DNA of 64,000 nucleotides, taken from positions 124,001-188,000 of the forward strand of contig CAIVGL010000011.1 of the NCBI GenBank assembly GCA_903905505.1. The letters are read 5' to 3'. The notes below the pieces were generated by a model. That model saw only the letters and a list, made by a program, of their open reading frames with translations. It was not told the DNA's origin and ran no database searches. Positions 28,949 to 37,666 of the stretch are shown here, one piece after another. This stretch comes from an uncultured Bacteroidia bacterium (GTDB lineage Bacteria; Bacteroidota; Bacteroidia; Bacteroidales; Prolixibacteraceae). Each line of letters begins with the position of its first letter. Within the stretch, counting starts at the first letter, position 1. Both the position numbers and the translations under genes were made by a program.

Positions 28949-31879
28949 CTAGACCTCTTTTGAGGTCAAGACAGCATTGTACATCACCTCAATAGGATGA
29001 AGGGCAGATCGTCCTGTTCCATCCTTGATCTGATGTCGACAGCTTGTTCCTGAGGTTGATAAGATGTCTGAAGCTTCACTCTTTCTTATTTCTGGGAATA
29101 ATATCAGCTCTCCAATTTGCATCGATAGTTTGTAATGCTCTTTTTCATACCCAAAAGATCCAGCCATACCACAACATCCAGTCTTTAATTCTTGCACCAC
29201 ATAGTTTTCAGGTAACATAAGCATCTGACGCGTGGAAAGGGATGAGGCTAGTGCTTTTTGTTGACAATGGGTATGAAGTTTGATCTCCTTTTTCTCGCTG
29301 GAGAACTGATCAGCTCTGATGTTCCCTTTTTCCATCTCCTGAACAAAAAATTCGTCAAATAGCAGTGCATTCTTGCCCAAGGCAATCGCTTCACTCTTTA
29401 ATGATGGGTCAACTAAATCAGGATACTCATCTCTAAAGGTTAATATCGTTGAGGGTTCAATCCCAATTAAGGGAGTCTCGGCACTGATAATTCCTTTTAA
29501 GTGATTGATATTTTCAACTGCAATCTTTTTTGCTTCACGAACAAGCCCTTTAGATAAATAGGTCCGTCCACTCTCCCGATGTTTCGGAATAATCACTTCA
29601 TATCCCAATTGATTGAGCAGTAGTATTGCTTTAATGCCAATCTGAGTCTCTTGGAAATTGGTAAACTCATCTGCAAACAAGTACACTTTTCGCTTTAATC
29701 CAGTTTGTTTGGGTGTTTTTTTAGCCCATTGTATTAGCGTTTGAGCTGAATAGCTTGGTATCTTTCTTTCTGGATGAAAGCCAATGATTTGCGAAAACCA
29801 CGATTTAGAAAGCAAGAAATTCGTGATGGGTCTGAAAGCTATGGCTAGATTTCCAAAACGTGGCAGGTAAGCTATTAATGAAGAGCGAAGTGGAGTTCCA
29901 TTTTCATCGTGATAATGCTGCATGAATTCAGCTTTTATCTTAGCCATGTCAACGTCAGAAGGGCATTCACCTTTGCAACCTTTACACGAAATGCAGAGAT
30001 CTAAAATCTTGTAGATCTCTTTTTGAATAAGTGGTTTATCCTTTTTCGAGTGATGCATATATTCTCGAAGCAGATTAGCTCTGGCTCGTGTGGTCTGATC
30101 TTCATCACGAGTGGCCATATAAGTTGGACACATCGTTCCTCCTATAAGCTCCGATTTTCTGCAGTCTGCCGAGCCATTGCATTGCTCAATAGCTCTTAAA
30201 AATCCGTGTGTTGAGGCGAAACTAAAGTTTGTGGCGATCTCTGGATACCGATTGGCAACCTCAAAACGAAGGTTCTGGGTGATTGGAGGTACATCGGTAA
30301 TCTTTCCAGGATTTAGAATATTCAATGGATCCCAGGTATGCTTAATCTCTTTGAATAGGTTATAGATCTCCTCACCAAACATGAAGGGGATAAAAGATCC
30401 TCGGAGCCTTCCATCACCATGCTCACCAGATAATGAGCCTCTGTGTTTTTTTACAAGCTCAGCCACATCTTGTGCCAATGAGGCATAGATCTTCTGATCT
30501 TCTTCGGTTTTTAAATTTAATAGGGGTCTAAGATGAAGCTCTCCTGCAGCTGCATGCGCATAATACACACAACTAAGTCCATATTTCGCAATCACAGTCT
30601 TGAATTCTGCAATATATGCAGGTAGCCTTTGGGGTGAGACTGCGGTATCCTCAATAACGGTTGTACTTCTTTTATCGCCTGGGATGTTCGATAATAACCC
30701 CAATCCAGCGGTACGTAATTCCCATACTTTTTTTATCTGATCGTCGCCAAGAACTAATGGAAAATGGAAGCCTAACGATACCTTGGTAAGATCTTCAACC
30801 AATTTTTTATACCACTCTTCAACCTCCTGCAGCGTTTCTGCAGCAAATTCAATCATTAATATGGCCTTTGGATCTCCAGAAATAAAGAACCGATTTTCAC
30901 GTTGAGAAATACTCTCCTTGGTGCAATCCATAATGATGTCATCCATAAGTTCAATAGCCGATGGCTTGTGGTTTAAGATGACAATATTCGCCTCTAAAGC
31001 CTCTTCTAAAGAGGTGAAATGGGCTGGTACGACACACTTTACCTTGGGCGCTAAGGGGAGGAGATTTAATTTTATGGAAGTGGTGAATGCTAGTGTTCCC
31101 TCAGAACCCGCTAACAACTTAGAAAAGTTAAATGGGACACCATTTTCAACAAACGGATCTGTTTCCATTAAAAAATCCACCGCATAACCCATGTTTCTTC
31201 GGGATACTTCAGGTTCTGGAAACACTTCTGTGATAAGTTTTCTTGTGGCTTTATTCTCTAATACCGTTTGAATCTGTTGGTATATCTGAGTCTCAAGTGT
31301 TGATGTGTCACCCTCGCATTTGGCTCTAAATTCAGCTTTTGATAAGGGTCCAAAAGTAACTTCTGAACCATCGGCTAATATCGTCTCAACCTCCAGGACA
31401 TGTTCACGAACACTGCCATATATAATTGACCTTAATCCGCATGAGTTATTCCCAAGCATGCCGCCAATACGACAACGATTACTCGTTGAAGTCTCTGGTC
31501 CAAACTGCAGACCATATGGCTTAAGATATATGTTAAGTTCGGCTAAGTTCACACCTGGTTCCACAACAACCCATCGCTCTTCTTTATTGAATTCGATGAT
31601 GCGGTCAAGATATTTGGAGATGTCGATAACAATTCCTGGACCCACAACTTGGCCTGCAAGCGATGTTCCGGCACCACGTGGTATAACAGATGTTTTATTC
31701 TCTTGAGCGAAAGTTAAGACCTTTTTGACATCCTCTTTACTCTTTGGAAGAACGACTGCTAATGGTAATTCCCGATAGGATGAAGCATCAGTAGCATAGA
31801 TGATTCGATGCGCTTTGTCACTATAAAGCTCACCGTCAATCGACTGTGATAGTTTTTCAAATAGGATGCTATTTTTCAT
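28949..31879 (-). CDS. FAD-linked oxidase with Fe-S and CCG domains (YdiJ/D-2-hydroxyacid dehydrogenase type)
   Basis: 976 residues from the ATG at 31877-31879. An FAD-binding type 4 domain comes first (SVIPRGAGTSLAGQVVGPGIVIDISKY and later GGMLGNNSCGLRS), then the FAD-oxidase C-terminal domain. Two clusters of cysteines follow: CNGSADCRK...GGTMCPTYMATRDE and CISCKGCKGECP, the second a 4Fe-4S ligand set. A C-terminal CCG-type region has HTHCQQKA and TGCCGMAGSFGYE. This architecture matches membrane-associated D-lactate or D-2-hydroxyglutarate dehydrogenases; the substrate is not determined. A longer start at 31909 exists but would overlap the end of a terminator. Confidence 0.88.
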   Translation of the reverse strand: MKNSILFEKLSQSIDGELYSDKAHRIIYATDASSYRELPLAVVLPKSKEDVKKVLTFAQENKTSVIPRGAGTSLAGQVVGPGIVIDISKYLDRIIEFNKEERWVVVEPGVNLAELNIYLKPYGLQFGPETSTSNRCRIGGMLGNNSCGLRSIIYGSVREHVLEVETILADGSEVTFGPLSKAEFRAKCEGDTSTLETQIYQQIQTVLENKATRKLITEVFPEPEVSRRNMGYAVDFLMETDPFVENGVPFNFSKLLAGSEGTLAFTTSIKLNLLPLAPKVKCVVPAHFTSLEEALEANIVILNHKPSAIELMDDIIMDCTKESISQRENRFFISGDPKAILMIEFAAETLQEVEEWYKKLVEDLTKVSLGFHFPLVLGDDQIKKVWELRTAGLGLLSNIPGDKRSTTVIEDTAVSPQRLPAYIAEFKTVIAKYGLSCVYYAHAAAGELHLRPLLNLKTEEDQKIYASLAQDVAELVKKHRGSLSGEHGDGRLRGSFIPFMFGEEIYNLFKEIKHTWDPLNILNPGKITDVPPITQNLRFEVANRYPEIATNFSFASTHGFLRAIEQCNGSADCRKSELIGGTMCPTYMATRDEDQTTRARANLLREYMHHSKKDKPLIQKEIYKILDLCISCKGCKGECPSDVDMAKIKAEFMQHYHDENGTPLRSSLIAYLPRFGNLAIAFRPITNFLLSKSWFSQIIGFHPERKIPSYSAQTLIQWAKKTPKQTGLKRKVYLFADEFTNFQETQIGIKAILLLNQLGYEVIIPKHRESGRTYLSKGLVREAKKIAVENINHLKGIISAETPLIGIEPSTILTFRDEYPDLVDPSLKSEAIALGKNALLFDEFFVQEMEKGNIRADQFSSEKKEIKLHTHCQQKALASSLSTRQMLMLPENYVVQELKTGCCGMAGSFGYEKEHYKLSMQIGELILFPEIRKSEASDILSTSGTSCRHQIKDGTGRSALHPIEVMYNAVLTSKEV

Positions 31880-31906
31880 GCAGAAATCTAATGGTCGACT
31901 AAAATA

Positions 31907-31942
31907 CAAAAAAAATCTCTCATCGATTTTTCGATGAGAGAT
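31907..31942 (-). terminator. Intrinsic terminator of the OB-fold lipoprotein gene
   Basis: A perfect 12-bp stem (ATCTCTCATCGA / TCGATGAGAGAT, 31915-31926 and 31931-31942) with a TTTT loop, followed on the minus strand by a T run (complement of the A run at 31907-31914). It lies 25 bases past the lipoprotein stop and only 28 bases before the next start codon. Confidence 0.85.
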
Positions 31943-31967
31943 CTCTCTGATTTTTAATTTAATTCGA

Positions 31968-32672
31968 TTAAGGAATCAGCTTACCCTCTTCCAAAATAAC
32001 ATCATAGGCATAACCAGCACCGAAATCCTTTTTAAGCGCTATAACCCCTTCGAAAGTGAGGATATCTCCAACCTTTGCCTCCTCTGCTGTAGTTATTGTA
32101 AGATCGAAAGCTCCATTGCTATTGGTTCCATCTTGAATATGAATCCAATTTTTACCCATGATCTGTGCATTAAATTTTACAACCTCACCTTTTATGCGAA
32201 CCACTTTGCCGCCATAGGTATCCTTTGCCGAAAATAACTCTGCAATGGTAATTCCCCCTTTAGCTTTCTCAATTTTAATCCCTTCTATGGCAACGGCTGC
32301 CTTTTTGCCATTTGCTGGCGCTGAATTGGCCGATTTTTCTACTGAGCCGATAACGTCGGAACTGAATTTAGAAGCGAATATAATCGACGGAAAAGTTCTG
32401 TTTAGCTCCTTGCTGGTGAAATTTTCCATCTCTACACTCGATTCGTAATAGTATGTTTTTCCTATTTCTACATCTTGCTTCGCAATAGCAATCCACCCTT
32501 CTTTACCATCCTCAGATACTCTAAGATAGGTGTAGTTACTCGACTGAATGACCTCAGCTGTGGTTATTTTATGGACACCTTGAACCATCGAGTTGTTCAC
32601 TTTAGGGGTGTTATTGCAAGCGACGAATAAGAGCAATAGAAATGCGGAGATTATGGAAATTTTTAATTTCAT
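31968..32672 (-). CDS. Lipoprotein with an OB-fold domain
   Basis: 234 residues. The signal peptide ends in LLFVAC with lipobox Cys19. Residues about 25-95 hold a GW-like module (YTYLRVSEDGKEGWIAIAKQDVEIGKTYYY). The C-terminal third (about 145-233) reads as an OB-fold: KVVRIKGEVVKFNAQIMGKNWIHIQDGT and GDILTFEGVIALKKDFGAGY, as in NrfJ-like and nucleic-acid-binding lipoproteins. Specific role unknown. It has its own terminator and a candidate promoter. Confidence 0.7.
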   Translation of the reverse strand: MKLKISIISAFLLLLFVACNNTPKVNNSMVQGVHKITTAEVIQSSNYTYLRVSEDGKEGWIAIAKQDVEIGKTYYYESSVEMENFTSKELNRTFPSIIFASKFSSDVIGSVEKSANSAPANGKKAAVAIEGIKIEKAKGGITIAELFSAKDTYGGKVVRIKGEVVKFNAQIMGKNWIHIQDGTNSNGAFDLTITTAEEAKVGDILTFEGVIALKKDFGAGYAYDVILEEGKLIP

Positions 32673-33067
32673 AACGTAAATATATTGGTGAATAAAAAGT
32701 TGTTTAATTGGTTCGTTTAGGATGATTTTATAACATGCCTAATAGAATCAATTAGTTAGGCAAAAGTAGAGATATTTTTCCTGAATTCGTCCTAGATTTG
32801 TGGTAAATTGACAATTAAGAATTGTTATAAGTTATGTGCTAGTTAATGGTTTGATTAGTTTATACTATTTGCTTTTTTATGTTTTAATGAGATTATTATT
32901 CGTTTGTTTTTTAATCGTATTACTTTAGGTTAAAATTTAAATATTCGGTGATATTTTAGCTTTATTTTATAGCTTTACGCAACCTATTGAAAGTTTTGTG
33001 ATTGTAAGTTTACAGAACTAATAGGTTGTAATAATTAGTTTTACAGACCTTATTAAGTCAATTATAG
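32673..33067. other. 395-base divergent intergenic region
   Basis: Very AT-rich, between the minus-strand lipoprotein gene and larE. It contains a minus-strand -7 box (32761-32768), a 6-bp hairpin ACAATT-AAG-AATTGT (32811-32825), a lone TAGATTTG (32793-32800, plus strand) and an imperfect direct repeat (AGTTTACAGAACT at 33007-33019; AGTTTTACAGACCT at 33037-33050). No coding frame or RNA gene was recognised. Confidence 0.5.
32761..32768 (-). promoter_or_regulatory. Candidate -7 box for the OB-fold lipoprotein
   Basis: TACTTTTG on the minus strand, about 90 bases upstream of the start codon. No convincing -33 element. Confidence 0.35.
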
Positions 33068-33913
33068 ATGAGTGATTTAGACGCACGTGTCAGTGAAAAA
33101 CTTGAGAATCTCAGAAGTTGGTTTCTTGAGCGTGATGGTTCGATAGTTGCGTTTTCTGGAGGTGTCGACTCTGCTTTGGTTCTTTTTCTGGCAAGGAAAT
33201 TCCAGGGAAAAGAGAAGGCTATTGGCGTGATCTCAAATTCGGAAAGTTTGAAAAGCTCAGACTTTAAACTTGCAGTTTCATTTTGTGAATTATTTGATAT
33301 ACACCTCGAAGTGATAAAAACCAACGAACTCAGTGATGTTCGTTATCGTGCAAACCCAGTTAACCGATGCTTCTTTTGTAAGGATCATCTTTTTCAAGAC
33401 CTTCATAAGATTAAAGCAAAATATCCTCAGTTTGACCTCTTAAGCGGAACTAATTCGGATGATCTTGGAGATTATCGACCAGGCCTAGAAGCTGGAAAAA
33501 TAAATCGTGTTATTTCTCCTTTGGTGGATTGTAAGATCACTAAAGAGGATGTGCGAACATTAGCAAAACACTTTAACTTACCTAATTGGAACAAGCCTGC
33601 AAGTCCTTGTCTGAGCTCTAGAATACCTTATGAGCAGGAGGTAACGCTGCTTAAGCTCCGACAGATTGAAGCCGCCGAAGAGTTGCTTAATACCTATGGA
33701 TTCGAAGATGTTCGTGTACGCCATTATGGTTCATATGGCAAAATAGAAGTTTTAAAAGCTGATTTTGAGAAACTAATGAGCATAGAACAAGTGCTTAGAG
33801 TGGAAATGCAAAAGATAGGTTTTGAGGAGATAAAACTTGATCAAGAAGGATTAGTCTCGGGGAAATTAAACCGAGTTATAAATGTGAATGACTTGAAAAT
33901 CGCTACTCGATGA
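33068..33913 (+). CDS. larE: LarE, ATP-dependent sacrificial sulfur transferase
   Basis: 281 residues. The PP-loop pyrophosphatase motif SGGVDS is at 30-35, followed by NRCFFCKDHLF and the LarE landmark NKPASPCLSSRIPYE. Cys181 in this motif corresponds to the cysteine whose sulfur is donated in characterised LarE. The enzyme converts the two carboxylates of the pincer nucleotide precursor to thiocarboxylates. The last four bases overlap the larC start (ATGA), a coupling typical of operons. Annotations as GMP synthase-like or NAD synthase-like would be misleading here given the LarE-specific cysteine and neighbours. Confidence 0.93.
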   Translation: MSDLDARVSEKLENLRSWFLERDGSIVAFSGGVDSALVLFLARKFQGKEKAIGVISNSESLKSSDFKLAVSFCELFDIHLEVIKTNELSDVRYRANPVNRCFFCKDHLFQDLHKIKAKYPQFDLLSGTNSDDLGDYRPGLEAGKINRVISPLVDCKITKEDVRTLAKHFNLPNWNKPASPCLSSRIPYEQEVTLLKLRQIEAAEELLNTYGFEDVRVRHYGSYGKIEVLKADFEKLMSIEQVLRVEMQKIGFEEIKLDQEGLVSGKLNRVINVNDLKIATR

Positions 33914-35082
33914 GAATATTATATTACGATTGTTTTGCAGGAATAAGTGGAGATATGAATCTTGGTGCCATGATAGACCTTGGCGTCGATTCAGCCTATC
34001 TAACCACAGAACTACAAAAATTAAATATTGAAGGCTTCCATCTTGAGATTTCAAAAGATAGCCGCCGCGGCATTTCTGGCACTAAAGCTACCGTTGTTGT
34101 TGAGAATCCTGACAATGAAAAACACCGTCATCTGAGGCATGTCGAGGAGTTGATCAATAATTCTACTCTTTCGGCTAAGGTGAAAGAGAAATCGATACAG
34201 ATCTTTGATTTGATCGCCGAAGCAGAAGCTAGCGTTCATCAGATTGATAAACAAAGAGTCCATTTTCATGAGGTCGGAGCCCTAGATTCTATTGCAGATA
34301 TTGTCGGCGCTGCCATATGCTGGGACTATCTCAAGATTGACAAAGTTGTCTCGTCACCCATTCAACTTGGAGGCGGTACGGTGCGGTGTGCACATGGTAT
34401 TATGCCTGTTCCAGCTCCAGCTACAGCTTTAATTGTGAAGGGTATTCCAATTAAAATGGGGTTGATACAACATGAGGCTACAACACCAACTGGGGCTGCT
34501 ATATTAGTGGCTTTGGTCGATGAGTTTACTGAACAGTTTAATTTTCCAATTCAACAGACTGGTTATGGAATTGGGCACCGTGATATTTCAGAAGTTTCCA
34601 ATGTCCTTCGGGTCTACCTATCCGAATCGGAAAATGGATTAGGGAATACGCAACAACTAGAGTCTTGGATGATAGAGTGCAACATCGACGATATGAATCC
34701 GGAGTGGTATGAACCATTAGTTGAGAAACTCTTTGAGGCTGGTGCTAATGATGTGTTTATCACCCCTGTGATGATGAAAAAGTCGCGACCAGCAAATCGA
34801 CTTTCGGTTTTAGGCACCCTGAAAACACTTTCAGAACTAAAATCAATCATCTTTAAACACTCAACATCTATTGGTCTTATTGCCTATCCGGTAACCAAAA
34901 CGTTTCTTGACCGTACCGAACAAGAGATCGATACTGAACTTGGAAAGGTTCGCATAAAGTCAACCATTTTTGAAGGCAAGGAGATTCATGCCAAAGTTGA
35001 ATTTGAAGATATCAAGCGCCTGTCGTTACTTCATGGATTAAGTATGAGTGAAGTGGAACAACTAGTTAACAAGAAACGGTAA
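33910..35082 (+). CDS. larC: LarC, nickel-inserting cyclometallase for the pincer cofactor
   Basis: 390 residues in one uninterrupted frame; in Lactobacillus the gene is split by a frameshift. Conserved stretches are DCFAGISGDMNLGAMIDLG at the start, VHFHEVGALDSIADIVGA, HGIMPVPAPATA and the C-terminal-domain segment ECNIDDMNPEWYEPLVEKLFEAGANDVFITPV. LarC uses CTP to insert nickel into the dithiocarboxylated nucleotide. It overlaps larE by four bases and ends one base before larB. Confidence 0.94.
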   Translation: MRILYYDCFAGISGDMNLGAMIDLGVDSAYLTTELQKLNIEGFHLEISKDSRRGISGTKATVVVENPDNEKHRHLRHVEELINNSTLSAKVKEKSIQIFDLIAEAEASVHQIDKQRVHFHEVGALDSIADIVGAAICWDYLKIDKVVSSPIQLGGGTVRCAHGIMPVPAPATALIVKGIPIKMGLIQHEATTPTGAAILVALVDEFTEQFNFPIQQTGYGIGHRDISEVSNVLRVYLSESENGLGNTQQLESWMIECNIDDMNPEWYEPLVEKLFEAGANDVFITPVMMKKSRPANRLSVLGTLKTLSELKSIIFKHSTSIGLIAYPVTKTFLDRTEQEIDTELGKVRIKSTIFEGKEIHAKVEFEDIKRLSLLHGLSMSEVEQLVNKKR

Positions 35083-35083
35083 G

Positions 35084-35821
35084 ATGGAACTTCGAGAACT
35101 GCTTGAAAAATATAAGGCTGGTGAGCTAGCACAGGATGAGGTGATAGCTGCGCTTTCAAATACTGGATTTGAAGATATGGGCTTTGCAAATATCGATACC
35201 GATCGTAAAAAAAGAACAGGCATTCCTGAGGTGATCTATGCCGCGGGTAAGACCACTGATCAAGTTCGTCAAATCGTTCAACGCATGTACGATAAAGGTT
35301 TGGATATCTTAGCTACACGCATTACAGAGGAGATGGCCCAAGCTGTTTTAGCCATCGTGCCAAAAGCTTCCTACAACCAATTAGCACGGACCATAAGCTA
35401 TAAACACAAAGATGAAGTGTGCAGCGAAAGTTACATCGCAATCATTTCGGCTGGCACATCAGACTTACCTGTTGCTGAAGAAGCGGCCGAAACAGCCCGA
35501 TTTTTAAATAATAAAGTGGTGACCATCTACGATGTAGGGGTTGCTGGAATACATCGTTTATTCAATAAGCTAGAGCTGATTACCAATGCCAAGGTAATCA
35601 TCGTTGTGGCAGGCATGGAAGGAGCACTCGCAAGCGTTGTTGGGGGTTTAGTCGATAAACCGGTTATTGGTGTCCCAACAAGCATCGGTTACGGCGCAAA
35701 TTTCCAAGGATTATCAGCTCTTCTTTCGATGTTAAATAGTTGTGCAACAGGTGTCTCGGTGGTAAACATCGATAATGGCTTTGGAGCAGCGTGCCAGGCC
35801 TCTTTAATCAATAAACTTTAG
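35084..35821 (+). CDS. larB: LarB, pincer nucleotide carboxylase/hydrolase
   Basis: 245 residues. The C-terminal two-thirds resembles PurE (IISAGTSDLPVAEEAAETARFL, IVVAGMEGALASVVGGL, KPVIGVPTSIGYG), as expected for LarB, which carboxylates nicotinic acid adenine dinucleotide and cleaves its phosphoanhydride to give the cofactor precursor. The N-terminal helical part includes ARTISYKH. Last of three tightly packed lar genes; an IS remnant begins 20 bases past the stop. Confidence 0.93.
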   Translation: MELRELLEKYKAGELAQDEVIAALSNTGFEDMGFANIDTDRKKRTGIPEVIYAAGKTTDQVRQIVQRMYDKGLDILATRITEEMAQAVLAIVPKASYNQLARTISYKHKDEVCSESYIAIISAGTSDLPVAEEAAETARFLNNKVVTIYDVGVAGIHRLFNKLELITNAKVIIVVAGMEGALASVVGGLVDKPVIGVPTSIGYGANFQGLSALLSMLNSCATGVSVVNIDNGFGAACQASLINKL

Positions 35822-35841
35822 GATAAAAGGGAGAACTATAA

Positions 35842-35876
35842 TGTAACCCATATTTAGGACAGCTGTTTAAGGTGTA
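35842..35876 (+). repeat. Left terminal inverted repeat of the IS remnant
   Basis: Starts TGTAACC and ends TTAAGGTGTA. It aligns, with gaps, to the reverse complement of 36310-36353. The first 12 bases, counted from five bases outside the proposed end, form a perfect inverted match (TATAATGTAACC/GGTTACATTATA). Confidence 0.6.
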
Positions 35877-35878
35877 AA

Positions 35879-36157
35879 ACAATTCAGGGCAGTGAATTTA
35901 CAGCTTCTGCTTTTACAGGAATATTAAATGAGAAGCAGATTCGTATTAGTATGGATGGCAAAGGAAGAGCACTGGATCATATTTTCATTGAAAGGCTTTG
36001 GCGTAGTGTTAAATACGAGTATCTCTATCTTACCAGACCAGAAAATGGAATAGATCTATTCGATGGTCTGGCCACCTATTTTGAACACTACAATACCACC
36101 AGATACCATCAGTCATTGAACTATAAAACACCTGATGAAATCTATTTAGCGGCGTAG
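35879..36157 (+). pseudogene. IS3-family transposase (orfB) C-terminal fragment
   Basis: About 92 residues of an rve integrase core. QGSEFTASAF corresponds to the DQGSQFT box, but the preceding catalytic Asp is replaced (TIQGSEF). Then come ISMDGKGRALDHIFIERLWRSVKYE, which includes the catalytic Glu region, and the tail YNTTRYHQSLNYKTPDEIY. A stop codon (35855-35857) closes the frame upstream, and no start or helix-turn-helix partner orfA remains. It cannot make an active transposase. Confidence 0.85.
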
Positions 36158-36309
36158 GTAATATCTGACTATTGAACCGAGAACAACTCTTCAAAGGAGT
36201 TGTTCCCCGTTTCAACAGTCTATCAGAATCATCATCTTTTATTTTGTTCATAAAAGAAGGAGAAAAGTTGTTTTTTAGGAAAACAACAAATACCTTTGAA
36301 GTAATAAAG

Positions 36310-36353
36310 TACACCTTAAAAACAGCATTAGACTGTCTAAGCAGGTGGTTACA
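36310..36353 (-). repeat. Right terminal inverted repeat of the IS remnant
   Basis: Reverse complement begins TGTAACCACCTGCTTAGACAG and reaches TTAAGGTGTA, matching the left end with a few gaps. It lies 53 bases before the MFS start codon. Confidence 0.6.
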
Positions 36354-36406
36354 TTATAAACTGTGTTCTGGTCCTTCATCGAAAATCTACTATTTTTTAC
36401 TGTTTT

Positions 36407-37636
36407 ATGCAATCAAAAGATCGATCAATTTTTAGCTTAGCTGTAATCGTGGCTTCACTCGGTTACTTTGTTGATATGTATGACTTGCTTTTGTTTACGA
36501 TTGTTAAGCGCCCTAGTCTATTTGCAGTTGGATCTACAGATTCTACCTTGCTTTCCGATAGCATTGCTGTGATGAATTGGCAGATGATCGGATTGCTACT
36601 TGGAGGTATCTTGTGGGGCGTATTAGGGGATAAAAAGGGGAGACTTAGCATATTATTTGGCTCAATCATTCTCTATTCCGTAGCAAATTTTGCAACGGCC
36701 TATATTCATACGGTTGATCAATATATCGTATGCCGGTTTATTGCTGGTATTGGCTTAGCTGGAGAGCTTGGAGCCGGTATAACGTTAGTCAGCGAGCTGC
36801 TTCCACAAAGTAAACGGGGCATCGGCACTTCGGTGGTTGCAGGTTTTGGCTTGACCGGAGTTATTGCAGCCTATTTCACCTATCAAGTAACCCTGGATTG
36901 GCGTCTATGTTACCAAATCGGGGGAGTATTGGGTATTCTACTCTTATTCCTTAGGGTTAGCATAGTGGAATCAGGCATGTTTAATCAGGTTAAGCTGAAA
37001 AATGTTTCTAAAGGAAATTTCTTTTTGTTTTTCTCAAGCGGAATACGATTTAAAAAATATTTCACTGCGATCCTATTAGGACTTCCAACTTGGTGTATTA
37101 TTGGAATCTTGGTGACACAGAGTGATCGATTTGCAAAGGCGATGTTCGGCAGTACCAATTTTGATGCTGGTCGTGCCGTGATGTTAGCCTACGTGGGTAT
37201 TGCCATTGGTGACTTGATTGCTGGATTTGTCTGTCAGTATTTTCAAAGTCGTAAAAAGGGTCTACTTCTATACTACACATTATGCTCATTGAGTATCATC
37301 CTTTTCTTTAGCGGATTTAATACAAGCAACACCTCAATGGCTATTATCTGTGCTTTACTTGGATTTAGCTCTGGATTTTGGATTATCTTTATTACAATGG
37401 GAGCAGAGCAATTCGGTACTAATTTAAGGGCAACAGCTACCACCACGATTCCAAATATGGTAAGAGGCTCCCTGCCCTTGATAAATATGATGTTTCTTAA
37501 CCTATTTCAAAAAGATTTAGGATTAAACATTATCAAAAGTGGAATCTATACCGCTGCAATCGTGATCGTAATTACGCTTACCGCTCTATATTTTACCGAA
37601 GAGACGTACCATAAAGATCTCGACTATATCGAATAG
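36407..37636 (+). CDS. MFS transporter, possibly for an organic acid or sugar acid
   Basis: 409 residues with about twelve transmembrane helices. The MFS motif A is LGDKKGRLSILFG between helices 2 and 3, and FIAGIGLAGELGAGITLVSELLPQSKRG is typical of metabolite:H+ symporters. There is no signal peptide or extra domain. The C-terminal half has MGAEQFGTNLRATATTTIPNMVRG. Substrate cannot be read from sequence. It follows the lar genes on the same strand, separated by the IS remnant, so a 2-hydroxyacid such as lactate is an attractive but unproven guess. Confidence 0.85.
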   Translation: MQSKDRSIFSLAVIVASLGYFVDMYDLLLFTIVKRPSLFAVGSTDSTLLSDSIAVMNWQMIGLLLGGILWGVLGDKKGRLSILFGSIILYSVANFATAYIHTVDQYIVCRFIAGIGLAGELGAGITLVSELLPQSKRGIGTSVVAGFGLTGVIAAYFTYQVTLDWRLCYQIGGVLGILLLFLRVSIVESGMFNQVKLKNVSKGNFFLFFSSGIRFKKYFTAILLGLPTWCIIGILVTQSDRFAKAMFGSTNFDAGRAVMLAYVGIAIGDLIAGFVCQYFQSRKKGLLLYYTLCSLSIILFFSGFNTSNTSMAIICALLGFSSGFWIIFITMGAEQFGTNLRATATTTIPNMVRGSLPLINMMFLNLFQKDLGLNIIKSGIYTAAIVIVITLTALYFTEETYHKDLDYIE

Positions 37637-37666
37637 TTTTTTTGAACGCTAGCTGCGTACTGCTTT

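Larger units (their letters stand above)
35842..36353 (+). mobile_element. Internally deleted IS3-family insertion sequence remnant
   Basis: A 512-base element bounded by TGTAACC at the left and GGTTACA at the right, with imperfect inverted ends that continue inward (TTAGGACAG versus TTAGACAG, then TTAAGGTGTA in both). Inside is only the C-terminal part of an IS3-type transposase. The left end joins transposase sequence directly, so the 5' part of the element is lost. No target-site duplication is evident. A 9-bp hairpin (GAACAACTC/GAGTTGTTC, 36181-36205) follows the transposase stop. Confidence 0.7.

Noticed and set aside
28952-28967. GACCTC-TTTT-GAGGTC hairpin at the lgt/oxidoreductase junction
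   Set aside because: It lies inside the oxidoreductase coding end, has only six base pairs and no T run on either strand, so it is not called as a terminator.
36172-36435. Plus-strand open frame of 87 residues after the transposase fragment
   Set aside because: It spans the IS right end and runs into the MFS gene in another frame; composition is not protein-like and no family is recognised.
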